Assembly (NCBI RefSeq): GCF_035594125.1
Contig: NC_087152.1
Coordinates: 18,306,001-18,370,000 of the forward strand
Direction of reading: 5' to 3'
Origin: Scylla paramamosain
Lineage: Eukaryota; Arthropoda; Malacostraca; Decapoda; Portunidae
Length of the DNA: 64,000 nt
The position numbers were made by a program, and so were the translations under genes. This document shows positions 1 to 11,094 of the stretch, piece after piece. The notes beneath the pieces were generated by a model that worked only from the letters and a program-made list of their open reading frames with translations, made no database searches and was not told the DNA's origin. Numbering within the stretch: position 1 is the first letter of the stretch; each line of letters starts with the position of its first letter.

Positions 1-40
1 ATTTACACTGAGATTCCTCTTTGGTGTTGTCCACTTATTT

Positions 41-3000
41 CTAAGTTGTAGGAATTGCACATACTCCTTTTTCCACATTATTATATTCAAGTTCTCCCTT
101 CAAGAGTTTATGGATTCTAACTGACACCACTGCTGCTGTTAGTTCTAGTCTGGGAATTGTCATGGTTTTTAGAGGTGTGACACGTGACTTTGCCATTACT
201 AATGCACAATGAATTTGGCCAGTCTTGCTAATTAATCTAATATATGAGCACTGGCCATATCCCTCTTGACAGGCATCTGAAAAGTGATGGAGTTCAACCT
301 TTTCTACTTCCCCAAAGTCATCAGGTTTGTAGCATCTAGGTACCTTTAACTGATCTAGTTTGTGCAGCTCATCCTTCCATTTTATCCATTTAGGTTTGAC
401 ATAATCTGGCACCTCTTCATCCCATTCAACTGCATTCTTACATAATTCTTGTAAAATTTGCTTTCCAGTCAGTATGAGAGGTGACACTAGACCTAATGGA
501 TCATATATAGAGCTCACTGTTGACAGAATGCCTCTCCTGGTGAGTGGCTTGTCTTTCAGCTTTATTCTAAATTGAAATGTGTCAGATTCTATGCACCACT
601 CAACTCCCAAAGTTATTTCTATAGGCAGTGTGTCTTCATTCTTACAAAAATCCAAACTTTTAATTCCATCTGCTCTCTCATGAGGAGAAATTGCAGCTAA
701 TACAGCTTTGTTGTTTGACAAGAACTTATGAAGGTTAAAACCTCCCTTGTAACATAATTCTTTGCTCTGCTGAATAAGAGCGACAGCTTCATCCATTGTA
801 GCTACTGACTTCAAACCATCATCAACATAAAAGTTGTTTCTTACAAACTTGGCTGCATCAGATCCACACCCGTAGTCATCTGCAGCTTTCTTAAGAGCAA
901 AGTTGGCTACACTTGGAGATGAAGTAGCTCCAAACAGGTGAGCTGTCATCCTGTATTCAGCTATCTCATTATTAAGGTCACCATTTTCCCACCAAAGGAA
1001 TCTTAACATGTCTCTGTGTTCTGGGTTGACCTTCACTTGATGGTACATTGCTTCTATATCACATACAAGTGCAATGCTTTCTTGCCTAAACCTACACAAC
1101 ACTCCAATAAGTTTGTTGGTAAGGTCTGGGCCTTGTAACAGGTGACTGTTTAATGACTGGTTCCTGTAGTTTGCACAACAGTCAAAGACAACTCTCAACT
1201 TCTTTGGCTTTCTTGGATGATAGACTCCATGATGTGGAATGTACCAGACCTTACCATCATTCCTAACTAAATCCTTTGTCGGTACAACCTCTGCATAACC
1301 TTTTGTAATCATATCGTCCATGAACACTTTGTAATCACCTTTGTGTTGATTATCCTTCTCAAGTTTAGCTCTTAACTTCTTGAGTCTCTGCTCTGCTAAT
1401 AGTTTGTTGTTTGGAAGCTTGACGTTATCATCTTTAAGAGGAAGGGGCAACTCATAATGGCCATCCTTCAGCTGATGTACTCCTTCTTTCATCTTACTCA
1501 TAAACCTTTTATCTTCATATGATGATGGAGTGTCAGCTGACTTTCTATCACTGAAGTCAAGTTCAAACATATCTCTCACTTGAGAAGGATTAATCATCTC
1601 TTTGGTTTTAGTAGGAACCACTAAGAAATTAACCCTCTTTTCTTCATTGATTTCTACTTCTTGTGTCACTGTTCTGTAGACTACCACTGTATCCTCCAAT
1701 GGACTTGAATGGGGTGACATTTTACCAATGATCCCCCAACCTAGCTCTGTCCTACAAGCATAGGGATGCTTCTTGCTATCACCTGCTATTTGCTCTTCTT
1801 CCATAATAGCTTCTGCACAATCAAGACCAATGAGGAGTCCTATGTCAACGTTTGGGTCATATTTCATTAGTTTGTCAGAGATTGCCTTTAAGTGGGGCCA
1901 GTCACAAGCAGTCTCGGGCCTTGGTATCTGACTCCGTCCAGCTGAAATGTTTTCTGTTGAATATGCTGAAGGGATTGATATTTCCACTTCTTCATTATAA
2001 CCTCTTACTTTAAGTCCATGAATTTTGATAGAATCAGTGATTTGTTTTCCACTTATTGTGTGGATATTGAGTGACACTGATGGTCCACTAACTCCCAATT
2101 TATTCAGAGTGCTTTCCTTGATGAATGAAGCATCAGACTGCTCATCCAACAGGGCATACACTAAAACTTTATTCTCTTCATTACTAACATGATGTAACCA
2201 TACAGGAACTATCATGGTGTGCATGTCATGTGTCACTGATTCTGTAACTTTGACCTTATTTGCTACTACTGTGGGTTTATCATCTTTAGGCTGAGTTGCT
2301 TGTGCTGGCACCCTTTGGCTCTCAGTTCTTGTCATATCATCATTGTGAAGAGCTGTGGGATGGTATCTCTGACATACTTTACAAACTTTCCTTCTTCTAC
2401 AATCCTTTCCTTTGTGACCCATTTTTAGACACCCTGTACATAACCGTTTTTCTTTAGCAAATTTGTACCTAGTATTACCATCAAGTTTGGCAAATTCCTT
2501 GCAATCATCTAAATCATGATCCTTTGTACAGTAGTGACAGAATCGTCCTTTCCTTTCCAGGTCCTTGGGATACTGTTTGTTGGCTTGTACATTTACTTTA
2601 CTTTGGAATGACCACATTGGTTTTTCCTCAATTGCTTTAGCCATGAAAGTTCTACTCCCTCTATTCTTTGTCATGATGTTTGATTCCCTTGGTTTCCAAT
2701 TGGTTGCCCTTGTGTGAGTTTTGATCCAGTCATTTACTTCCCTACTTACTGAATTCCAGGAAAGAAATGGATTGCTTGCTCCCTTTGCTTCTTTCTGGAC
2801 AAATTCACATAACATTTCAAAGGGTGGGTGGTGCTCTTCATTGCTACTAGAAGTGTTATTACTGTTAGTATCAAGATATATCATCGCTTGCTTTCTCCAG
2901 TCATGAACAACATGTTCAGGGAGTTTTGCTAGCACCTTTCTCTGCTCTCTAGGGTCATTCAGAAATGACAAATAAGAAGTGTGTTTCATTGCAGCTAAAC

Positions 3001-4495
3001 AGCACTTCAAAAAATCTGAGAATGCTGTTAATGCTGGACCATTATGCGGAGAGATTGGTAGCCAATTCATTAACTTATTTGTGTAAGCATCAGCTATGAT
3101 GCTTTTGTTTCCAAATCTATCACTAAGAATTTTCTTTGCTTGCACATACTCAGCATCAGAGTTAAAGTGCATTAACATTTTAATGGCATCCTTTGCCTCA
3201 CCAGTTGTATACCTCTCTAAGTAGGCAAGTCTCTCTTTACCAATAGAAGTTTTAGACTCTACATAAGTTTCAAAGTTTTTCAACCAACTTGGAAATTCCA
3301 TGGGTTCTCCATCAAAAGTGTTAGGTTCTATTGGAGGGAGGCTCCACTTGGGATCAGGTATGTTGATTGCAAAGGTTCCCCCAGGATGGGAAAAGGATTG
3401 ATGATTCTGTCTCACATTATTCACATTATTAGGCATGTTGACATTATGAGTGTGTCTACGAGAGCTTGGTACAAGACTTTGAGCTGTAGGGTTGAGATTT
3501 ATTACCTGAGGTTCACTAAATATTTGTCCATGTACTTCATTTGTCATCAATTCATTATCTCTATTGCAAGAAGAAGGTTCCTGTGGGTCATGGAATGTAA
3601 CATATTTGTGAGGCATGGCATTGTCACTTTGTTGATTTGCAATTGCTTGTGCTTTCATTTCATTTTGTGACTCTATGTATTGTTGAAGATAACTTTGCTT
3701 CTCTACACTTTCATCATTACCTGGAAGCATTTTTACTTCTTCTTCAACTAAGCTAAGAGCATTAAGTTCTGCACTAGCAACTGCTAAATCTCTCTCTTTC
3801 TTTTTCTTTGCAAACATTGCCTGGTCTCTTGCTAACATAACTTCTGCCTCTGCTTTTGTCTTAGCAAACATAACTTCTGCCTCTGCTAAACTATCATGAT
3901 ATTCCATTTCCTTTCTAAGTCTGGTTACCTTTGCTGCTGCTTCTTGCTTTCTTTGTGCTGATGAACGTGATGAAGTAGATGAGACTCTAGAATGTCTAGA
4001 CCGTTTGCTAGAACAAATTGATCCTCTGTCATTCTTTAACTCCTTTCTTTTACATTCTATACTTTCTAATATTTCATGGTGAACTTGTTGATTGTGTTCC
4101 AGCTCTTCATTTAGCTCCTCTGACCTTTCTGGCTCTAGTTCCACCAGCTTTGTGTATTCCACTTAATACTAATGAAATGCCTCTATTACTTCACTTGACA
4201 TGGGCTCTAATTCAAAGGGGCTAATTACAATTTTTAGTCCTTTCTTAATTTTGCTGGTAACACTGCTCCATTTACGCTTACAGGACTCTGCTCTTCCTTT
4301 GGTTACACTGACTTGATATTCTCTTCCTTTGTCGGTCGCCACTCGCTCCCTGACACTAACTTCTTCAATACAAGTTTGATCCCTGTCCACTTGCTCACCC
4401 TCACCTTCCCTAAGGCCATCTACGGCATTAATTTCCTCAGTATCAGACATATCTAACAACTTAATTGTGTCAATACTGAGACACTGAAAGAGCAA
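41..4495 (-). pseudogene. BEL/Pao Gag-Pol polyprotein (two nonsense codons, no integrase core)
   Basis: One frame runs from 4495 to 41, broken only by adjacent TAG and TAA codons near 4163-4170. Copy 2 has Gln and Tyr there. The likely start is the second Met (MSDTEE, about 4450). In order: a charged coiled-coil region; a DUF1759-like Gag domain; CCHC-like knuckles around CHYCTKDHD and CTGCLKMGHKGKDC; a DUF1758-like protease with LLDEQSDASFI; a Pao-type reverse transcriptase with FYVDDG; and an RNase H segment with HHFSDACQEGYG. The frame then ends abruptly at VCAIPTT, where an internal deletion joins RNase H to the DUF5641 tail and removes the integrase core. In intact relatives this protein packages RNA, copies it and integrates it. 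Confidence 0.9.
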
Positions 4496-4788
4496 TTAAA
4501 ATTACCACTCTTAATACTTGCTAATTGTGGGTAATTTTCACTTAGGCTACTCAATTCAGTGCACATACATACTATTACGAGTATACTTTCTTGCCTGTGA
4601 CCATGGGTTCTACAAAATGGTGGCGAGGCACAGTGGGTAGAAGGGAGTGGTTGTTGTCAAGGGTAGAGCTGACCCCGGGGCCTCAGAGCTCAACCTTTAG
4701 GCTTACGTCAGCATCCCCTCGTCCTGTGACTCACTCTTGCTACGGTTTCACATGGAGCCAATTTCTTGCTTGTAGGTCGAGTTCTTGC

Positions 4789-5316
4789 TGTAGCCGTACC
4801 GGCTGGGCATCAATTGGCTCTCAGGTGATCTGTTTTACTGATCACACCCATCATCGTAGGGTCGAGGAAAGGCAGTTCTCTCTCTGACGTTTATTGATGA
4901 GGTAGGCATGACCGTAAGAACTGCGAACAAGTTCTCGGTCTCAATTTCTTACAAAATAACATTGTACACGGATATTAAACACTTTCAACATATTACAATA
5001 TTTATTAACAATACATGCAATTGACTTGGCACTATGACAATCAGTTTTTACTACAAAATTAAAGTATTTACCTCGGTCACCATCCTGCCCGTCTTTGTCT
5101 GAGCGCGACTTGGCCGTGAGTGATGCCCGCAGGCGACTAGCAGGTTAACCCCACACTACCAACAAGTGAGCATCGGCTTCGGTGCTTAATATAGCATTAA
5201 ATACTGATACTTACACATATTACACGTTTTCATGCAAATAGAAAACTATTGAACATTTCACTTATATATGCCGAGGAATAATCACATGAGGTACATACGC
5301 TTTACACACAGTAACA
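4789..5316 (-). repeat. 5' LTR of BEL/Pao copy 1
   Basis: This 528-bp repeat begins TGTAGCC and ends AGTAACA on the plus strand, so it has TG...CA ends on both strands. It matches the LTRs at 12960-13487, 18704-19227 and 22540-23067. The next five bases, GTGCC (5317-5321), are the expected target duplication. No convincing tRNA primer-binding site is visible directly inside the LTR. Confidence 0.93.
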
Positions 5317-7448
5317 GTGCCTCTGACGTTTTGCCTCTGCTAGTTGGGGGGACCTGAGGAGGTACTTTGCTGATTTTCCTTGGAATGACTACTGCTTCCA
5401 TGTCAGAGACCCGTCTTTGTGTGCTGAACGCATAACAGAGGTGATAGTGTCTGGCATGGAGGCGTACATTCCTCGCTCTTTTTCTTGTCCTAAACCTTCT
5501 AAACCTTGGTTTAACACAGCTTGTTCTCGTGCTATACATAATAGAGAGGTGGCCCAGAAAGGGTACTTAAGCCTTCCATCACCAGAATCTCATGCACTTT
5601 ATATTTCTGCCCGGAACCATGCCAAGTCTGTTCTCCAACTAGCCAAAACTCCTTCATTAACAGAAAGTGTCAAAACCTTTCAAGATCTAACTCCCCTTGT
5701 GATTTCTGGGATCTAGCCAAAAAAATCTCCAATAACTTTGCTTTTTCTTCTTTCCCTCCTCTATTTCAACCAGATGGCACCACTGCTATCACATCTATTT
5801 CTAAAGCTGAACTCTTCGCTCAAACCTTTGCTAAAACACTCTATATTGGACGATTCTGGGCTTATTCCTCCTTCTCCTCCACCCTCTGACTACTTCATGC
5901 CACGTATTAAAATTCTTCGCAATGATGTTTTCCATGCCCTCGCTGGCCTAAACCCTCGTAAGGCTTATGGACCTGATGGGGTCCCTCCTATTGTTCTCCA
6001 AAACTGTGCCTCCGTGCTTGCACCTTGCCTAGTCAAACTCTTTCAGCTCTGTCTGTCAACATCTACCTTTCCTTCTTGCTGGAAGTTTGCCTACATTCAA
6101 CCTGTTCCTAAAAAATGGTGACCGTTCTAATCCCTCAAACTACCGTCCTATTGCTTTAATTTCCTGCCTATCTAAAGTTTTTGAATCTATCCTCAACAGG
6201 AAAATTCTTAAATCATCTATCACTTCACAACCTTCTATCTGATCGCCAGTATGGGTTTCTGGCTTTCCTTACTGAGTCTTGGTCATCCTCTTTTAGAGAT
6301 TTTGGTGAAACTTTTGCTGTTGCCTTGGACATATCAAAAGCTTTTGATAGAGTCTGGCACAAAGCTTTGATTTCCAAACTACCCTCCTACAGCTTCTATC
6401 CTTCTCTCTGTAACTTCATCTCAAGTTTCCTTTCTGACCGTTCTATTGCTGCTGTGGTAGATGGTCACTGTTCTTCTCCTAAATCTATTAACAGTGGTGT
6501 TCCTCAGGGTTCTGTCCTGTCACCCACTCTCTTCTTATTATTCGTTAATGATCTTCTAAACCAAACTTCTTGTCCTATCCACTCCTACGCTGATGATACC
6601 ACCCTGCACTTTTCCACGTCTTTTCACAGACGTCCAACCCTTCAGGAGGTAAACATTTCACGCAGGGAAGCCACAAAACGCTTGACTTCTGATCTTTCTA
6701 AAATTTCTGATTGGGGCAGAGCAAACTTGGTGTTGTTCAATACCTCAAAAACTCAATTCCTCCATCTATCAACTCGACACAACCTTCCAGACAACTATCC
6801 CCTCTTCTTCAGTGACACTCAACTGTCCCCCTCTTCTACATTGAACATCCTCGGTCTGTCCTTTATTTATAATCTGAACTGGAAACTTCACATCTCATCT
6901 CTAGCTAAAACAGCTTCTATGAAGTTAGGTGTTCTGAGATGTCTCCGCCAGTTTTTCTCACCCCCCCCCCAGCTGCTAACTCTGTACAAGGGCCTTATTC
7001 GTCCATGTATGGAATATGCTTCACATGTCTGGGGGGGTTCCACTCATACTGCTCTTCTAGACAGGGTGGAATCAAAAGCTTTTCGTCTCATCGACTCCTC
7101 TCCTCTAACTGACTATCTTCAGCCTCTCTCTCACCGCCGCAATGTTGCTTATCTAGCTGTCTTTTACCGCTATTTTCCCGCTATCTTGCTAACTGCATGC
7201 CTTCCCTCCTTCCGCGGCCTTGCTGCACAAGACTTTCTTCTTTCTCTCACCGCTATTCTGTCCACCTCTCTAACGCAAGAGTTAACCAGTATTCTCAATC
7301 ATTCATCCCTTTCTCTGGTAAACTCTGGAACTCCCTGCCTGTTTCTGTATTTCCACCTTCCTATGACTTGAATTCCTTCAAGAGGGAGGTTTCAAGACAC
7401 TTATTCATCAATTTTTGACCACTGCTTTGACTCTTTTATGGGACTGGG
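5317..7448 (+). mobile_element. Jockey-like LINE, split by BEL copy 1
   Basis: Plus-strand non-LTR element, broken into several frames. It starts in the linker after the endonuclease domain (FASASWGDLRRYFADFPW) right at the LTR junction. The reverse transcriptase follows: KAYGPDGVPP; then, after a frameshift, DISKAFDRVW, SGVPQGSVLSP and the catalytic SYADDT. A 3' domain holds LIRPCMEYASHVWGG and GKLWNSLPVSVFPPSYDLNSF. The stretch expected after QYGF is missing, an in-frame deletion of about seven codons. The copy stops at GGGACTGG, before the usual AT-rich tail. Several shorter relatives occur in this window. Confidence 0.9.
5738..7371 (+). pseudogene. Jockey-like LINE reverse transcriptase, frameshifted
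   Basis: Two overlapping reading frames (5738-6121 and 6181-7371) together carry most of the reverse-transcriptase domain. The first ends just after PVPKKW, where one extra base in an A run shifts the frame. The second contains fingers-palm motifs, the SYADDT catalytic motif and the thumb and C-terminal region. The final frame moves again near 7197, where the conserved GKLWNSLPVSVF segment is read in a different register. The enzyme would make cDNA from LINE RNA at nicked chromosomal DNA. This copy is dead. Confidence 0.88.
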
Positions 7449-7985
7449 ACAGGAGAAGTTAGGAGGAGGTGTAGCCTTGCAGTTAGCAAGATGAGAAAAG
7501 CAGTTAGCATGAAAATAGGGGTAGAAGACAGTAAGAGATTCAAGATTGTGGTGATGAGAGAGGCTGAAAACAATTAGAGGAGAGGAGTTGAGATGAAAAG
7601 CTTTTGATTCTACCCTGTCTAGAAGAGCAGTATGAGTGGAATACCCTCTCCCCCCCACAGACATGTAAAGCATACTCCATATATGGACGGATAAGGCCCC
7701 TGTACAGAGTTAGCAGCTGGAAGTGTGGGAAAAACTGGCAGAGATGTCTCAGAATGCCAAACTTCATAGAAGCTGTTTTTATCTAGAGATGATATGTGAA
7801 GTTTCCTGTTTAGATTATAAGTAAAGGGCAGGCTGAGGATGTTCATTGTAGAAGAGGATATTTGAATGTCTTTGAAGAAGAGGGGATAGTTGTCTAGTAG
7901 GTTGTCTCAAATTGATAGATGGAAGAACTGAGTTTTTGAGGCATTGAACAATACTAAGTTTTCTCTTAAAAATCAGAAATTTTAG
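7449..7985 (-). mobile_element. Jockey-like LINE fragment, inverted
   Basis: Minus-strand remnant of the same LINE family, in three frames, with HTALLDRVESKAFHL and GLIRPYMEYALHVCGG. It covers the region equivalent to about 6790-7220 of the plus-strand copy and lies tail-to-tail with it. Because both pieces cover overlapping parts of the element, this looks like two insertions rather than one twin-primed copy. Confidence 0.8.
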
Positions 7986-8153
7986 AGATCAGAAATCAGG
8001 CATTCTGTGGCTCCCCTGCGTGGTTGCCAACCTGTTTGCTTAGCACTTTGCTAGTGTCTCCAGAAAGGACCCTAATTGACCTATGGCACTTCATCATTGA
8101 CATTTGGATCTGTTGGCATCAATTTTGCTGCTTCTGGTGGAGAGTCATAATGT

Positions 8154-8194
<41 letters not shown>
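7986..8194. other. Spacer with poly(T) tract
   Basis: About 170 bp of unremarkable sequence is followed by an uninterrupted T run at about 8157-8193. No gene is seen. The T run abuts the start of the next recognisable LINE sequence, so the first part may be diverged LINE. Confidence 0.6.
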
Positions 8195-11092
8195 TCTGAG
8201 CTATGCTTGGTCATGATTCATCCCTGGGTCCCAATGACATCCCATATTCCTTTTTGCACCACATGTCAGAAGCTTTCATATTTTTACTTGATCTCTGTAA
8301 CTTAAATTGGATTACTGGTGATTTTCCATTTTGGGATGTTGCAGTAATTATCCCCATTCCAAAGCCTAGAAAAGACCATCAGCTAGCAACTAATTATTGT
8401 TGAGTTTCCTTAACCTCATGTATTTGTAAATTGCTGGAAAAGATGATAAATGTCAGGGTTAAGTGGTACATGGAGAGAAAATTATTTGTCACCCGGTCAG
8501 TATGGCTTTAGGCAAATGAGGTCTACATCTGATGTTCTTTTACCTCTAGAATCTTCTATATGTGAAACATTCACTAGTAAACAGCATCATGTTACAATAT
8601 TTTTTGATCTGGAGAAAGCATATGACACAGCTTGATGCCATGGCATTTTTACTCAGTCTGCTTGAGTTTCGTCTCCATGGCCAACTCCATATTTTTATAC
8701 AGCAGTTTTTTCTCATAATTTTTTACAGGTATAGATTGGGGGCATTCTGTCTGAAGCTTGCCCACTTGAGTATGATCTGCTGCAAGGAAGTATACTCAGT
8801 GTTATCTCTTTTCACTGTGGCTATAAACAGTGTCATTGGTGTGCTTCCAGGACTTTGTGGTAGCTTATATGTCGATGACTTGTCAGTCTTCTTTTCTGCG
8901 GTGTGGATGCCTTAGATTGAGAGGATGTTGCAATTAGCAATTAATAGGATTTTTTCGGGGATTTCATTTCTTGGCTTTGAAGACTGTGGCCATACATTTT
9001 TGCTGTTCATCCTGACCCAGATTTGTATCTATATGATTGAAGAATCTCTTGTGTGAAAAAAAACTCTTTTCCTGGAATTTGTATTTGATAGATGCCTGAC
9101 TGGGGTACCTCACCTTCATTATATTAAGGCAGCATATATGAAAGCATTGTCACTCCTTAGGGTCTTGGCTCGTTCCTCTTGAGGAGCTGATAGATAGACC
9201 CTCCTTCTCTTGCACCAAACTCTTATTCTTTCTCTTAGTTGGAGTATGGTTGTGAGGTTTATTCCTCTGCTACTTTGTGTGTTGGACTGTACACCATGCC
9301 AGTGTTCCCCTGACAACTGGTATATTCCACTCATCCCCAATCCCTACCTTACTGGTGGATGATGGTGTCCTTCCATTGGGCTTGTATCACCAGTCCTTGT
9401 TGTGGAGGTGTTGGTATCAAGTCCAACGTCTTCCTGATTCTGTTTCTTGTGCATCAGTCTCCCATGATTCACGTTCCCATCTAAATGTGTCTTACTTGAG
9501 TTTGCCTAAACCTTTCAGTGTTAAGATTGCATCTGCTATGGTGGCATTAAGTATACCTTCAGTTTCTGTATATCCCTGTATGTGTCTGTATGTCCTAAAG
9601 TTGGTTATTGGCAATTCCCAGACATTTCTGTCTCCATTATTCTTGGAATGTTATTCCACACATTCCAACTCCATCCCTGTACTTATGGACGGCTCAAAAT
9701 TTGACAGTGGAGTTGGATTTGGATCTTTCCCTCATTCTCTCATGGTGATAGCCCTCCCAGTGTTGCCTCTGCTTTTTTTCGACCAAGCTGTCTGCCATTA
9801 TTTTAGTTTTAAGAATTATTTTTACTCTTCTCACCTCATCTTTTACAATTTTTAATGACTCTTGCAGTGTTCTTTCCACTGTTCAACATTTTAGCCCTTC
9901 TTCCCTTCACCCACTTGTCTTATCAATTCTTGAGTGGATCTATCTTTTACAACACAGAGGCTACCATTTTGGATATTGCTGAGCCCCTACACATGTTGGA
10001 CTTCTGGGAATGAGAAGACTGATAGACGGAGTAAAGAGGCAGCAACTCAGGTTGCTCCTTCCACCCCCATTCTCTTTCATGACTTATACTCCAGTGTAAG
10101 GATGGCAGTTCTTGTTGGTTGGCAGGGCAGGTGGGAGGATTTGGTTGCAACCACTAAGAAGGGGGAGATAACTTCTGTAACTTTCTGTCCATGGACATAT
10201 GTTCATGTGCAGGAGTGCTGCTCAGAAACTGCACTGCCTGTCTCAAGATGGGTCACACACATCTCACTCATGGTTACCTCATGCTTCGAGAAACCCAACC
10301 ATTTTGTGATGACTGCTTAGTTCCCCTTACAGTGTGATACTTTCTAGTGGAGTGTCCTAGTCTGGTGGAGCTGCTGGAGCAATATCTTTTCTGTTGTCGC
10401 AATGAGGATGGGATTTTCCAGATGTCACTGATGCTTGGAGAGAGGGCTCTCTCCCCTTGACATGAAGTCCTTATATTTGTGTAGAAGGCTGGTCTTCTAA
10501 ACAAATTATAGATTACCTTTTAACTGTTCTTATTTTATTTATTTTATCAGTAATATAGTATTGGGCGGAGCTTTATCCATGCAGTGGGAGAACATGGAGG
10601 CGAGTGAGGAAGACATGTAACAAACAACATTGGGTCTTGGGGCCTGGGTCAGTAAGGTCAGTGTTTTGGTTACACAACAAACAGCACCAGATATCTGGGT
10701 CAGTGGGGTCACTGTCTTGGGCATATAATGAACAACACCAGATATCTGGGTCTGTGGGGTCAGTGTCTTGGATATGAGATGAACAATGCCAGACACTTTG
10801 ATCTGGGTCAGTGGGGTCAGTACAACCTCACTTTAAATTAAATTAAATTAATTAATACATTAAAACACCAACCCTCTCATTTTTAGCACTTAAGGTTTTG
10901 TTGGTTCATCCCATTTTCCCTTTTTATGTTTACTTTTAACATTTCTTTGGTCTTTTAACATTTTTACCATAAATATAATTTTGCTTTTAATATCAGTATT
11001 TTAAACCACAATCTTTGTTGCTTTAAAAATTTTGTAGTGGCCCCATATGACTGTGATGTTGTGGCACCATGACCTAAATCAATCAATCGTCC
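8195..11092 (+). mobile_element. Eroded jockey-like LINE with RNase H domain
   Basis: Plus-strand LINE of a second family, heavily mutated. Translated blocks in shifting frames give GPNDIPYSFLHHMSEAF, VIIPIPKPRKDHQLATNY, QYGFRQMRSTSDVLLPLES, FFDLEKAYDTA, SLYVDDLSVFF (catalytic), PIPTLLVDDGVLPLG, an RNase H start at PVLMDGSKFDSGVGFG, and a C-terminal Cys/His region ending around 10500. A minisatellite and AT-rich sequence follow. The stretch GGCACCATGACC followed by (AATC)3 at about 11065-11090 looks like the 3' terminus with its short tail. No long frame survives. Confidence 0.85.
10640..10830. repeat. Minisatellite, 51-bp unit, about 3.5 copies
   Basis: Three to four diverged direct repeats each contain ATCTGGGTCAGTGGGGTCAG-like sequence followed by a variable AACAACACCAG segment. 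Read on the minus strand they encode a 17-residue repeat (SGIVHLISKTLTPQTQI and variants), which gives the period. The protein reading is an accident of a period divisible by three. The array lies in the 3' non-coding part of the LINE. Confidence 0.75.
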
Positions 11093-11094
11093 TC

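Larger units (their letters stand above)
1..5316 (-). mobile_element. BEL/Pao LTR retrotransposon, copy 1, cut by window edge
   Basis: The element runs on the minus strand. Its 5' LTR is at 4789-5316 and one long Gag-Pol frame fills the interior to the left edge. The order of domains is Gag, zinc knuckles, aspartic protease, reverse transcriptase, RNase H and the start of a DUF5641-like integrase tail. The 3' LTR should lie left of the window. The right flank begins GTGCC and reads directly into a jockey-like LINE frame, so the element was inserted into that LINE. It is almost identical to the complete copy at 18704-23067. Confidence 0.93.

Noticed and set aside
4591..4887. Plus-strand frame of 98 codons, repeated at 22342-22656
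   Set aside because: Lies in the untranslated leader and LTR of BEL/Pao copies on the opposite strand; repeated only because the element is.
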